Below the pieces are notes generated by a model that saw only the letters and a list, made by a program, of their open reading frames with translations, had not been told where the DNA came from and ran no database searches. Of a stretch of 64,000 nt of DNA, positions 45,642 to 58,065 are shown piece after piece. Every line of letters begins with the position of its first letter. Position 1 is the stretch's first letter. A program made the translations under genes and the position numbers. Source of the DNA: Platerodrilus igneus (Eukaryota > Arthropoda > Insecta > Coleoptera > Lycidae); contig JARFIW010001082.1 of the NCBI GenBank assembly GCA_036346225.1, positions 1,364,001 through 1,428,000 on the forward strand. Direction: 5' to 3'.

Positions 45642-47774
45642 CTGTGAATCTTCTCATTATCCGCAGGTACTGGCCCTTTAAAAAAAACATTCGAGCCCCA
45701 CAGTTTGGGCGTCAAGAATGCTGTGTTTCCTTTAAAATCCGTGAACTACGCTTTTCGCCTCGGCTGCTCACCTAATGTTATAAACCTCCTCATTCATAAA
45801 AACAACACATTCCTACCAAAACATCAACGTTAACTCTATTTACATCAATATTCAGAATACATAAAATTTCAAAATTAAAATTCAGCATAAAATTCAGTTT
45901 TAAAAAGAATTTCAGGATTAATTTTATTATCATTTTACTGTGCATCCAAAATTAAAGTCCTTGTTGGATGCCTACTAATTAATATAACAATATAAGCAGA
46001 CCGGAGTCTGAGTATAAAGGAGCATCTACCACCCTTTACGTTAATTAACCAGGTTTGTCTAATTGAGCTCAAAGACATACCCAAAGTTTCATCATATTCC
46101 CGAACATCAAAACAAAATACCCTTTTACTTAAACAAGCAAATTTCATCTTAAAATTAAACTTTTATGGTTAGTACAATTTCACTAATGTCCATTTAAAGT
46201 AAATCAATTATAAAGTCATTCAATACACACAAAAAATGTCAAACAAAATAGTATAATTTACCTGAAAGTTACTGTCCTCGTAGCTTCAAAGTATCGTTTC
46301 TTTAGTTAATCACACCATTCACCAGGATTATATTTACGGCTTCTGATTCTCTACGCTTTTAAATTTTCTCCATCACCATCCATTCAAAGTCGTTTCTGGG
46401 CCTTTCCGGAACTCATCTGTGTTTATCTGACCCTTGTTTCATGGATCCAGACACGTATTTGAACCATTTAATTATTAACACTCGAAAAATAGCAAAGAAT
46501 TCATGCTTCTGTCACCAATATACGCCAAAACTGCCTACTTTTGTGTATACATTCGTCGTTGTAAATTTTGCTGATTGGTACAGTGAAACTAAATTTTATT
46601 ACCTTGTATCTAAATGCACTGAAGTACATTCATGTTAGCACGTAAATAACAAGCTATTTTGAATCACTAAAATATACTAGCAAACTTTAAATTATTTAAT
46701 CAAACTAAAATGCACGGTTTACCATCTTTAATCAAGTCGCGTATGTACGAGCTTTTAACGCATCGAATCGTCAAAAGTCTAAGAGTCTAAGAGGGCTTGT
46801 TTATATTCATCTCGGTATATATAGCAAAAGCCTGTCTGTCGGTCTGTTCCCCAAAACGGGTAATTCTAAAGAATTTCTCATGCCATGTTCCCAGTCTGCC
46901 GCTCACGCGTCGATTTTACGAATTTTCACTCGCCCCATTCAAATCTCAGAAAATTTCCACACGGCACGCAAGCATGTCCGAGAAAAACTAATTGATTTTG
47001 TACAGAAATTGTTGTTCTACCTCTGATATTTGCATCCTATTTTTAACCAATTGTGACCCCGTGACGTTGCTTAAATCCCGCCTTCTACAATATGTGTCTT
47101 TGCTTGACGCATTTCTCTTTCCTTCTCTACCGTGTTCTTATTGGTGCAACTTGATATTCTTTATTATCGATTATTTTAGTCCACATGGAGTGTGAAATAC
47201 CCAGCTTTAGCAATTCTCGTAACTATTATGCGACGTTTTCCCAAGATTCTTTGAAATATTAATTATCTGCAAAATTTACGCCGAATGAGCTTTTAAATAA
47301 ACCCAGGTGTTTAAACATACTATTAATTCTCAGAGCCTTATTCCGTGGTATTTTAATCTTGGGTTTTTACAAGTTTCTATAGGTATTATATGTTATTAAC
47401 GGTTTAATTAACTCCAATTAAAATTGATTTCTATCCTTTTCATTTTTAGCGAATACAACTTAAATATTAATTATTATACGTACACTTTGTTTTACTACCG
47501 GTTACTTAAATCAATTAATGTAAATTTTGCACGCAATTCGTCTTTGCCTCTTTATTAGGAACAATTAAATTACACGTAAAGCTTTTAATACTGTTTCTTT
47601 TGATATAAAGCGTCTTGTACATGATTTAAATCCCTTGTTTTTACTGAAACGACCGAGTTTATTTATGCTTCATGGTTTTAATAACGCGTATTATTTAATG
47701 AAATTCCTTATACACGGTGATTAAAATTATTTGATGTGATTATTTAATTTTCTACCCTGGTCTAAATATGAGTA
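45640..47774 (-). repeat. 3' LTR of copy 2
   Basis: 2135 bp, partner of 50889-53029. On the plus strand it starts TGCTGTGAATC and ends ATGAGTA. It carries the TATA box (46816-46823, minus strand) and an internal primer-site-like sequence (45691-45715). Confidence 0.9.
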
Positions 47775-47785
47775 TTTTCCCCCTA

Positions 47786-48300
47786 TTTGAATACAAATAA
47801 TCCCACTTATTTGACTTCAAATATAAAACATTTAGACAAAAAATTACAAAAAATTGCCTATCTCTCTCTACCCTTATCTATCTAACTTACCTACTTTGTC
47901 TCCAATCAAAAAAATTATTTACACCTATCCTATATCCCTATCCTATTCCTAACTTTCACCTAATTCTATAAACTGAAATTATCCCTAACTTCATCCTACT
48001 CATCCATCTAATCCTATATACATCCTATATACCTATCCTATTCCTAACTTTTAACTAATCTTCACTATACTTTACTTCATCCTACCTAATCCTATATACC
48101 TATCCTATTTCTAACTTTATTCCTAACTCTCCACTAATCTTATATGAAATATCTATACTTAACCTATCTTATTTTCTTCCTACCTTTACTCTTTATTCTC
48201 ATCCTAAACCTATTCCTAATTATCTCCCATATTTATCCTATACCTAGCTTTATTTTCTATAACCACTTACTTCTACTCTTTTATATACACCTATGCTATC
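47786..48300 (-). repeat. C-poor tract of copy 2
   Basis: The plus strand is G-poor here (rich in CCTA, TATCC and CTATAT), so the element strand is C-poor, matching 6498-7083 of copy 1. No protein is evident. Confidence 0.7.
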
Positions 48301-48306
48301 CCTATC

Positions 48307-49236
48307 CTATTTAAATCTAACTCTCTTCTTGACCCTCCAAGTCTTTCTTCTCACCAACCTAATACTCTTCATTCCTATTTCTCCCCCTTCTATATCTACA
48401 CTTATCATCCCTATTATCTCACATACAATAAACTTATCATCCCTATTATCCTGACTCTTAAATACTGCTTCTTCTTCAGTCCCTACACATGTCTGTTTCT
48501 CATTTATTCTTATTTTCTTCTCTGCCGACAAACCAAACGATACTACTTTACAATTATCGATTTTTCCCCCTATGGAAAATCCTATGTACCTTCTAGAAAT
48601 TTTGTGTAATGGAATCCGCCAGAATGAATCCCTTAAATCTACTTGATTAAAAACAAACTTGCCATCTTTGCTTAATTTCGCCTTCACCTGCTCCTAATAT
48701 GCTGCTGTTGCTTCTACCCCCACTACTTCTGCATGTTTTTGTATTAAAGCTTGAACCTCTACTTTCCTTTCCTCTGGACATATTATCGTGTTGATCTGTT
48801 TACCTTCATCATCTTCTACCTCTACTACATTAATACTAAACCCAGTGTCATCCTCTGTGACTTCATAACTGCCCTTCCATGGCACTACCCTATCTTTAAT
48901 CCTTACTACCTTCCTTTCCATATCTATCAAAACCCCTAACTTCATCATACAGTCAACACCTAAAATGCTCTGAAACTTCAGTCCAGGTACAATTACAAAC
49001 TCCTGTTCACAGCTTAAATCTCCTATATCTATCCTAAGCACCACAACACTATTTACTACAGCAAACTTCTTTTTATTTGGAGCTACTAAATGACTACGCT
49101 TTATAGGCATAATTCTATCACAAACCTTATCCCTAATTTTGCTGACGAATTCCTCCGATATTAAACTCGCCTCTGCCCCTGTATCAAGTAATACTTCTAC
49201 ATTATTCTCAAAAATTTCTAAATTAATAATTGGCAA
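48307..49236 (-). pseudogene. pol: pol remnant of copy 2: retropepsin plus RT stub
   Basis: 49236-48694 encodes the protease, with LLDTGAEASLISEEF and ILGVDCMMKLG. A TAG at 48691-48693 stands where copy 1 has CAG, and the same frame continues to 48307. It goes through KVFNQVDLRDSFWRIPL-type motif-A text and VVSFGLSA to a basic tail (RLVRRKTWRVKKRVRF). The join from protease linker to RT is at the same place as in copy 1 apart from six extra bases. No YxDD, RNase H or integrase. The nonsense codon differs from that of copy 1, so each copy decayed separately after sharing the deletion. Confidence 0.8.
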
Positions 49237-49333
49237 ACATAATTTTTCCTCAGTTTCTGGCTCTACTTCCTCCTCAATTTTGAAAAATTCACGTGGATGT
49301 TCGTATACATTTACACAGAAATCTAGTGGTCTG

Positions 49334-50743
49334 TCACGTTCTAAAATCCTGTCTCATCCTGTTTTCCGTGCTTGGTCCTGGTTGTCCTTCTACAACCTGT
49401 GCGTACGTCCTCCTCGTGTTAATATCCGTGTCCCTGTCTCTATTCGGCGTGCTGGTCACAGTCCTGTTTACTTCCGGTAAACTGTTCTGTCGCGTGTAAC
49501 TAGGTCTTGGCGTCGGTCCCCTAGTCGCACTATTACTTCTGTATTCCTGTCCTCGTCGTTCCCAATTCGGTCGAAAATTTCTGTTGTAGTCAGGCCGTCT
49601 CGGATAATTCGGTGTCCTGTTGTCAAACCTAACTGTGTTAACGTTTCGTTCTCGTATCTCTCTTGTCCGTCCTACACATACATCGTCATATCTCTGCAAA
49701 TACTCTAAAATGTCTCCCGTTCTGTGATGTTTTGTAAGGCCACATGTTGTCTAATTTCCAGTTCAAAATGTCGTGATAGGTACTTGATAATCTGTCTGTC
49801 CGTCAATGGTGGATTCAGTTGTTTGGCCACACTGTACTTGCGGATGGCATATTGCTCCCTAGAACCTGCAAACTCTCCCTTAAATTTTCCTGTAATCAAG
49901 TCGTCCCTAATCTGATCCTGTTTGTGATCACTCCAGTAATGTTGTAAAAATTTGTCTTCAGTCCTGATACGTGTCTATGTCCTGTCCTACTAAATTGTAC
50001 CACGCTTCCGCATTGTCTTTTAATAAAGCCTTTATCGTATTTAGTTTAGTCTGTTCGTCACATAAATTTCCCACTAGATTTCTTACACTATTAATAAAAA
50101 TTTGTGGATTTACCCTGTTATCGCCATAAAACTTCATGTGTTGGTCCAATGATACTCCACCTGTAGAAAATCTGGGACCATCCCCCGTTAAATTTGACAT
50201 GTTGTATTTGATACTACTAACTTCGCGTTCTACCCTGCCTAACTGATCCCTACATGAGTCCGTTACTTCAGTCATTTTTACATTAATCTCTTCTTCACAA
50301 AAATGCGTACTTCGGACCTTAAATGTCCCATTTCCTGTCGAAGACCTGTAATATCACGCTCATTTTATCAACCCTATTTTCAACTTCCCCATCTTTACGG
50401 TAAGACTATTTTTAAATTCTGAAACTTCTTTATTCGTCTTATCTATTTTCTCACTTAGGGTTTCCCTAACTCCTGTTAATGTCTCATTCATTCGGTCAAC
50501 TTTCCTATTCGATTCAGCACTCATTTCTCTAATCTTCTCAAACTTCCTATTAGCTTCTTCCCTACTCGATCTCATTTCCTCTAGCATTCTCATCATAATC
50601 TCGTTTCCTTGATCCCCTGATTCCGTCCTCGACTGATCTCTACTGCCTCCAGCTTCTTCCATTTTCGAATTTTTTTCACACAATGCACTATCGTCACTTC
50701 CAATTTCCACTCCTTGACTCCTTAACCACTCGTTTCTCTGCAT
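49334..50743 (-). pseudogene. gag: gag of copy 2, frameshifted
   Basis: 50743-50360 encodes the N-terminal charged, coiled-coil-like part (LEEMRSSREEANRKFEKI), longer and less broken than in copy 1. 50275-49958 and 49899-49705 hold the capsid-like section, split by a one-base shift near 49955. 49699-49334 holds the Arg-rich tail with PNWERRGQEYRSN in the -1 frame. The capsid frame ends in TAG just after a T4 run at about 49702, the place where copy 1 also changes frame. No CCHC knuckle. Confidence 0.75.
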
Positions 50744-50860
50744 ACGTTCAAATCACTCTCACACACTCTAAAATACTCTTAAGTTTATCCACAAACAGAA
50801 ACTCTCTCTCTCAGATCGCCAGTTTCCTGGAATAAAATAACAAAAATTTTATTTGGAACT

Positions 50861-50884
50861 CGAGCCCTCACGTTGTGGTCGCCA
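50861..50884 (-). promoter_or_regulatory. Primer-binding site of copy 2
   Basis: The minus strand reads TGGCGACCACAACGTGAGGG and on, identical to copy 1, four bases inside the LTR end. Confidence 0.6.
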
Positions 50885-50888
50885 AGAA

Positions 50889-53027
50889 TGCTGTGAATCT
50901 TCGCAGCATTCTTCAGGTACTGGCCCTTTAAAAAAAAAACATTCGAGCCCCACAGTTTGGGCGTCAAGAATGCTGTGTTTCCTTTAAAATCCGTGAACTA
51001 CGCTTTTCGCCTCGGCTGCTCACCTAATGTTATAAACCTCCTCATTCATAAAAAAACAACACATTCCTACCAAAACATCAACGTTAACTCTATTTACATC
51101 AATATTCAGAATACATAAAATTTCAAAATTAAAATTCAGCATAAAATTCAGTTTTAAAAGAATTTCAGGATTAATTTTATTATCATTTTACTGTGCATCC
51201 AAAATTAAAGTCCTTGTTGGATGCCTACTAATTAATATAACAATATAAGCAGACCGGAGTCTGAGTATAAAGGAGCATCTACCACCCTTTACGTTAATTA
51301 ACCAGGTTTGTCTAATTGAGCTCAAAGACATACCCAAAGTTTCATCATATTCCCGAACATCAAAACAAAATACCCCTTTTACTTAAACAAGCAAATTTCA
51401 TCTTAAAATTAAACTTTTATGGTTAGAACAATTTCACTAATGTCCATTTAAAGTAAATCAATTATAAAGTCATTCAATACACACAAAATGTCAAACAAAA
51501 TAGTATAATTTATCTGAAGGTTACTGTCCTCGTAGCTTCAAAGTATCGTTTCTTTAGTTAATCACACCATTCACCAGGATTATATTTACGGCTTCTGATT
51601 CTCTACGTTTTAAATTTTCTCCATCACCATCCATTCAAAGTCGTTTCTGGGCCTTTCCGGAACTCATCTGTGTTTATCTGACCCTTGTTTCATGGATCCA
51701 GACACGTATTTGAACCATTTAATTATTAACACCCCGAAAATAGCAAAGAATTCATGCTTCTGTCACCAATATACGCCAAAACTGCCTACTTTTGTGTATA
51801 CATTCGTCGTTGTAAATTTTGCTGATTGGTACAGTGAAACTAAATTTTATTACCTTGTATCTAAGTGCACTGAAGTACATTCATGTTAGCACGTAAATAA
51901 CAAGCTATTTTGAATCACTAAAATATACTAGCAAACTTTAAATTATTTAATCAAACTAAAATGCACGGTTTACCATCTTTAATCAAGTCGCGTATGTACG
52001 AGCTTTTAACGCATCGAATCGTCAAAAGTCTAAGAGTCTAAGAGGGCTTGTTTATATTCATCTCGGTATATATAGCAAAAGCCTGTCTGTCGGTCTGTTC
52101 CCCAAAACGGGTAATTCTAAAGAATTTCTCATGCCATGTTCCCAGTCTGCCGCTCACGCGTCGATTTTTACGAATTTTCACTCGCCCCATTCAAATCTCA
52201 GAAAATTTCCACACGGCACGCAAGCATGTCCGAGAAAAACTAATTGATTTTGTACAGAAATTGTTGTTCTACCTCTGATATTTGCATCCTATTTTAACCA
52301 ATTGTGACCCCCGTGACGTTGCTTAAATCCCGCCTTCTACAATATGTGTTTTTGCTTGACGCATTTTCTCTTTCCTTCTCTACCGTGTTCTTATTGGTGC
52401 AACTTGATATTCTTTATTATCGATTATTTTAGTCCACATGGAGTGTGAAATACCCAGCTTTAGCAATTCTCGTAACTATTATGCGACGTTTTCCCAAGAT
52501 TCTTTGAAATATTAATTATCTGCAAAATTTACGCCGAATGAGCTTTTTAAATAAACCCAGGTGTTTAAACATACTATTAATTCTCAGAGCCTTATTCCGT
52601 GGTATTTTAATCTTGGGTTTTTACAAGTTTCTATAGGTATTATATGTTATTAACGGTTTAATTAACTCCAATTAAAATTGATTTCTATCCTTTTCATTTT
52701 TAGCGAATACAACTTAAATATTAATTATTATACGTACACTTTGTTTTACTACCGGTTACTTAAATCAATTAATGTAAATTTTGCACGCAATTCGTCTTTG
52801 CCTCTTTATTAGGAACAATTAAATTACACGTAAAGCTTTTTAATACTGTTTCTTTTGATATAAAGCGTCTTGTACATGATTTAAATCCCTTGTTTTTACT
52901 GAAACGACCGAGTTTATTTATGCTTCATGGTTTTAATAACGCGTATTATTTAATGAAATTCCTTATACACGGTGATTAAAATTATTTGATGTGATTATTT
53001 AATTTTCTACCCTGGTCTAAATATGAG

Positions 53028-53029
<2 letters not shown>
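50889..53029 (-). repeat. 5' LTR of copy 2
   Basis: 2141 bp, partner of 45640-47774, with TATA at 52067-52074 and an internal primer-site-like sequence at 50943-50967. Near its inner end it shows a short extra CGCAGCATTCTTC not aligned with the other LTR (CTCATTATCCG there). Confidence 0.9.
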
Positions 53030-53030
<1 letters not shown>

Positions 53031-53077
<47 letters not shown>

Positions 53078-53533
53078 TGCGGAACATGGGATTATACTAA
53101 TGTTAAAGAAATGAAGTATATAAGTGAAAAAAAAAATAGATAAATTTAGTAATTGAGAGGCAGAAACTGAACGCGTCCTAACCTAATTTAAGGTTATTTA
53201 ACAAAAAATGTTTTGACATATTTAATCATTGCATTTCAATAATAAAAATAATACTGAAGTCGACAAGTAAAGTAATTTTATTTTTAGTAGTTTTCATGAG
53301 CTTTTTGAAAAAATTCTTAAAGAATATAAACTGCAGTTTAGTAGATTTTGTGAACAATAATAATCGAAAGACTTTCGTAATGGGTAAGATTTTTTTTTAC
53401 GTTATTTATTAACGTTAATATGCATATTTAACGTTCAAAGTGATTTTTCATTGAATTCTAAATAAGTACCAAGAAAAACTGTTCAGCTGTTTTAATACCA
53501 ATAAGATTTGTATTTCCCACAGAATGTTCTGCA

Positions 53534-53537
<4 letters not shown>
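53031..53537 (-). repeat. Right arm of the ~0.5-kb inverted repeat
   Basis: It is the reverse complement of 45024-45524, from the (TA)n tract through GCGGAACATGGG to TTCTGCAGAAT. Without the LTR element the arms would be separated by roughly 120 bases, making a large foldback. Outside the arms the flanks differ (AAAAGCA on the left, (TA)n on the right), so no clear target duplication is seen. Confidence 0.9.

Positions 53538-53581
<44 letters not shown>
53535..53581. repeat. (TA)n microsatellite
   Basis: A TA run joins the right arm of the inverted repeat to the 5' end of the RTE LINE. Confidence 0.85.
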
Positions 53582-53583
<2 letters not shown>

Positions 53584-56406
53584 ATATTCCGTTCTACATT
53601 GACCGACATCTCAAAGAAGTTCTAAATTACTAGAACGGGTGGAACAGCTTGAGAGATCCAGTGATTTAAAAAGGCGAACTACAAGTTCAACCGAATTAGT
53701 GGGATCTTTAGTGAGGAACCAGACTAGGGCAGGTCCCCGAAGGAGGGCAGCAGTTCTTTCGGTATTTGAAGTAGCAGGGACCATAGGGGTCGACATGGCA
53801 TTCCAATACGCACTACTGCGATGTGGAAGGCAACGGTAAACCACCACATTACCTCCCAAGTACACAGTGTACTTAAATTGTTACTTAAGATAACTGCATC
53901 CTCTGAGGATAAAAAATTCCGAAGTAAAAATAGTCCCAAACTTGAATCTCCGGGGAGGGGGGACTACTTCGGAGGATGCGATCGGAAAGATTAGAAAAAA
54001 GTCGGGAAAATTCTGCGAGTCGGATCGTGGAATGTCAGAAGTATAGAGCAAGTAGGTAAGCTAGAGAACTAGAAAATTGAAATGGATAGGTCAGCATTAG
54101 ACATAATAGGGATCAGCAAAGTTCGGTGCCCAGAACCGGGGACTTTAGGGTAATTTACGGAGGATCAGAGGAAGGAAATTTGGTGTAGGGATAGTTATGA
54201 GAAAAAAGCCTGGACACTGTGTAGAAAACTACCTACAAAAAACGAAAGAGCACTCATGGTTAGATTAGAATCTAAACCTGTAAATACAGTAATAATACAA
54301 GTATACATGCTCACCTCTAGCTACAGCGAGGAAAAGGTTGAAGCGTATCTATAAAGATATCGAAAACATACGAAGATACGTAAAAGGACATGAAAATTTA
54401 ATAATTATGGGGGATTTCAACGCAGTGGTAGATGAAGGTAGTGAAGGAGCGGTAGTAGGTTTATTTGGTTTAGATAACAGAAACGAAGAGGGAAATAGGT
54501 TGGTAGAATTTTGTGACAAAAACAATTTAACCATCACAAACACATTATTTCAACATCATCCTAGAAGACGATAGACGGGAAGATGCCAGGGAATATAGGA
54601 AGATATCAAATAGATTACATTCTTATTAGACAACGGTTTAGGAATCAAGTAAAAGACTGTAGAAGCTATCCAGAAGCAGATATAGAGATCGTAGTTTTGA
54701 AGGCCGCTCTTTAATTTAAAAAATTGGAAAAAGAAATGGAAAAAGACACTTCGACTTTGAGAAACTAAAAGATAAAGATATTCACGAAAGATTTGAAAAA
54801 AGTCAAATGAATTGCTGAAAGATATCGGGAAAGTTTCTGATACTAAGGAAGTAGAAACAGAATGGAATAACATTGAAGTCAGCTTAGACATGGAGGCCAA
54901 GATGTTCTGGGGTATACACCAAAATAAAATAAGAAACCATGTATAACAAAGGACATCCTGAATTTAATACAAGAAAGACGAAAATACAAAACAGATCGGA
55001 CAAAGTTGGTAAACAGAGAAACAACACCATAAATTGGAAAATTATTTGCAAATGCAGGAAAGCTAAAGAGCAATGGATTGATGAAAAGTGCAAACAGGTA
55101 CAAACCAAGATGGAAATAGGAAAGACATGCGAAGCATACAAACTAATAACAATGAATTTTAAAGGTATCAAACCGAATAGCAAAAATATAAGGGGCGTCG
55201 AAGGAGACATCTTTACAGAAAATGTTGAAAAAGTGGTTAGATGGCAAGAATATATACAGAATCTATATGCAGAAGAGTAACTAAAAGAACTAGAGCAGGA
55301 ATCTGACATTGAAAATGATGACTTGGTATATCCTATACTTAAAGATGAGTTGAATTAGCATTAAACGGTATGAAAAATGGTAAGTCACCGGGTACGGATA
55401 AGGTGCAAGCAGAAACTGTAAAAGTCCCTGGACAAGCAGTAACAGAACATCTTTCCAACTTGTAAGATAAATGTATGAGACAAGCGAGATACCCAAAGAT
55501 TTTAAACGTAACATCATAGTCACTATACAAAAAAGAGAGACTCGGATAGATCTGAAAATTTTCGAGCAATAAGTTTGAAAGCCTACGTATAAAAAGTATT
55601 AACTGAGATTGTACAGACACTAATGGAAAAAGCAACTGAGGACAGACTAGGAGAAAATTAATTTTGAATTTAAGCGAAACGGAGAAACACGGGAGGCTAT
55701 TTGAAAAAACAATACGAAAAGGAGAAAGCGTGTGTGTAGGGTTTGTACATCTGGAAAAAGCATTCGACAATGTAAAATGGAAAAATGTTCGAAATGCTCA
55801 AAAAGATTGGAATGAGTTATACGGATAGAGTAATAGTACATAGCTTATACAAAGAGCAAACAACTGTGATAGAATTACAGCTGGAACGTAGAGAAGTAGA
55901 TATTGGAAAAGGAGTGAGACGGGAATGTGCCATATCCTCGTTAATTTTTAATTTGTACATCGAAGAGGTAATGAATACTCTCAAATACAGGAAGACATGT
56001 GGAATTTTTATGCAAGGACAAAAGATTCGTATGTTTAGATTTGTAGATGATATAGCGGTATTAGCATCCATCAAGAAAGAATTAGAAGCAACTCCTAATG
56101 AAATGGAAACAAGGATACGGTATAAAAATTAACAAAAATAAAATTAAAGTACTAGTATGTAAAGGAAAGGAAAATAAATCAAAAACTAGAATGCAAATAC
56201 GAACCAGTACTTACAAGAAGTTAAGGATTTCTGATACCTAGGAAACCAAATAACGCATGATGGGAAAAACGCAAAAGATATAAAACAAAGATTAGCGCAA
56301 GGTCGTGCTTCATTTAACAAGAAAAAGCAATTACTGTGTTCAAAGACAACAAACATAGAAACAAGGAAAGGATTGCTGAAAGCATATGTCTGGAGCACAG
56401 TACTGT
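53581..56406 (+). pseudogene. RTE-type LINE copy A, heavily decayed and 3'-truncated
   Basis: It parallels 59228-62110 throughout, with many frameshifts. The 5' region shares GTTCTAAATTACTAGAAC and GGCAACGGTAAACCACCACATTA. Endonuclease pieces include GDFNAVVDEG (near 54410) and TNTLFQHHPRRR (near 54540). The RT part has EDR..GEN around 55640, a short deletion, then FVHLEKAFDNV near 55740, where the catalytic Asp codon GAT has become CAT (55748-55750). FVDDIAVLAS follows near 56040. It stops after LLKAYVWSTVLY at about 56406, while copy B continues for another 450 bases. Losing the 3' end is unusual for a LINE (5' loss is the rule), so a later deletion or rearrangement is likely. Confidence 0.8.
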
Positions 56407-56713
56407 ACCACTTAACGAGGTTGAAACTGTTATTGCTGTAATTGAAATCTCATGTGGGCTCTTTATCAGTAGCACGTGTAAACAAAAACAGAATTCGAAT
56501 ACAAATTTAATGCTATAAACCATACAACGTGTACAAAAACAAGCTTCTATACTAAAATATCAGCGCGTATAAGAAAACAGAGTACCTAAACACAGGTTCG
56601 TGTTGTCGTTCGCACAATTTACCATAATAACAATTAATATGCTACTCTATTAACTAACGATGCCTGGACGGGGCCCCTTAGCATCTACCCTCGCACATGT
56701 CCATTCTCCGACT

Positions 56714-56757
<44 letters not shown>

Positions 56758-56985
56758 CCCACTCATTGTCTTTGAGTCTGAAACCACCTCATAACCCCCT
56801 ACTTAAATCGAAATCACATAATTTAGGTTTAAGTGTCAGTAGAAACAAGAATACAATGATGTGTAATAATAATTGCGAATGGAATAACCCCCACCTATCA
56901 AAATAAACATTAAAATATTACAGGCATCATGAATTCAACCCTGACCTAAGAATAACAAGAGGAACAACTTTCTTTGAACATCGGC
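56407..56985. other. No gene; (CT)n microsatellite at 56716-56754
   Basis: The sequence after the LINE break has no motif. A perfect CT run occupies 56716-56754. Confidence 0.6.
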
Positions 56986-56989
56986 AGGC

Positions 56990-58065
56990 ATGAGGGCTTT
57001 GTATGTTTTAAGATTGATAACGTTCTGCCGTGACAATTTGTTGTCCTGCGAATCGCCAATTATATAGGAATTTGGCCCAACCTGACTCAACACATAAAAG
57101 GGCCCCTCATATAATAGGAAGAACTTTTTGATTCATTTATCCGCCGCAGCCGACATATAATGAGTTCTAGTTAGGACTTGATCCCCTTCCTTAAAACTAA
57201 CCGAACGAATTTCCACATTAATTTTGTCAGCCCTACGCTGAGCCTTGGATTTTAACCTTTTGTAGGCTAATTGCCAAATGGTCTCCCGCGACGGTTCCGC
57301 AGTGGAGACCGCCGGGAAATCGTATATTTCTCTATGAAATTAGTATCTACCACTCCTATCTGTAAATAGCGTGTCGTATACCCGACACTAACATTAACCG
57401 ATTTTATTCAAACAATCTTCTACAAAAACTAATACATTCGGCCATTTAGTATGTTTTTCGTTAGAATACGTTCTCAATAATCTCCCGACCTCCTTATTGT
57501 ATCGCGCGATAATATTCCCTTGCGGAAAATATACGGAAGTATATTTAACTTTTATCCCTACCGCTCCTAATTCTTGTTTCCACACCTTATTTGTAAATTG
57601 CGTATCGTTGTCGCTCAAAATACAAGCTGGTTTTTGAACCTCCGGTATGTAATTATTAAGAACCTTACGCAGAACTGCTTTGGCTGTAGCTCTCCTCAAG
57701 GCATATAATTTTACAAATTTAGTGAAGGCATCGACTAAAACAAGCAGTTGTGTAACTCCGCTTCTTTCTTTCTGGTAATGGACCGATCAAATCTATAGAT
57801 ACAAGTTCTCCCGGTTTGCTGGTTACTATTCCGTTAGGCATGCCCCTAGAAGCGACTTAGCCTCTTGGCATAGATCGCAGGCGGGTACAATATGCCGTAC
57901 ATCTCTTTGCATTCTAGGCCAGTATAAAAACTGACGCATACACGAATACGTTTTGATTTTTTCAAAATGCCCCATATTATTGTGATGTGCCATAACCAGA
58001 TCACGCACCTTAGTTTTTGGTACGCATAACTTAAATTGTAACGGGCATTTTTGTAGTTTTAACAT
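56990..58065 (-). pseudogene. Ty3/gypsy integrase relic
   Basis: The minus strand encodes the HHCC zinc-binding region (HHNNMGHFEK ... CDLCQ, 58065-57826) and the catalytic core with VDAFTKFVKLYALRRATA (first Asp) and ILSDNDTQFTNKVW (second Asp). It continues QGNIIARYNKEVGRLLRTY, where the catalytic Glu (usually NxxER) is Ala. A basic C-terminal part then runs through RETIWQLAYKRLKSKAQ and LTRTHYMSAAADK to an in-frame TGA, and on to about 56990. Frameshifts occur near 57700-57820 and about 57390. No LTRs or other element parts were found next to it, so it is an isolated fragment of a family unlike the other LTR elements here. Confidence 0.8.

Larger units (their letters stand above)
45640..53029 (-). 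mobile_element. LTR retrotransposon copy 2 (same family as 1784-9245)
   Basis: Read on the minus strand the order is 5' LTR 53029-50889, primer site 50884-50861, gag, protease plus RT stub, C-poor tract, polypurine tract (47784-47775) and 3' LTR 47774-45640. The layout and the junction of the pol deletion equal copy 1. The LTR sequences differ from copy 1 by many substitutions and by a different 3' end, so the two are separate lineages. The two LTRs of this copy are nearly identical to each other. It is flanked by (TA)n on both sides and lies between the arms of an inverted repeat. Confidence 0.9.

Noticed and set aside
45448..45775. Frames with poly-(Ile-Tyr) on both strands
   Set aside because: Translation of (TA)n runs and LTR end. 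No protein.
49139..49499. Plus-strand frames opposite copy 2 protease/gag (also 48751-48939, 49724-49915; 5387-5671 and 4894-5085 in copy 1)
   Set aside because: Antisense shadows conserved only because the element sequence is conserved.
55290..55770. Long minus-strand frames opposite both RTE copies (also 54884-55309, 60447-60956, 60999-61487, 61503-61904)
   Set aside because: Shadows of the AG-rich coding strand of the LINE. No independent motif.
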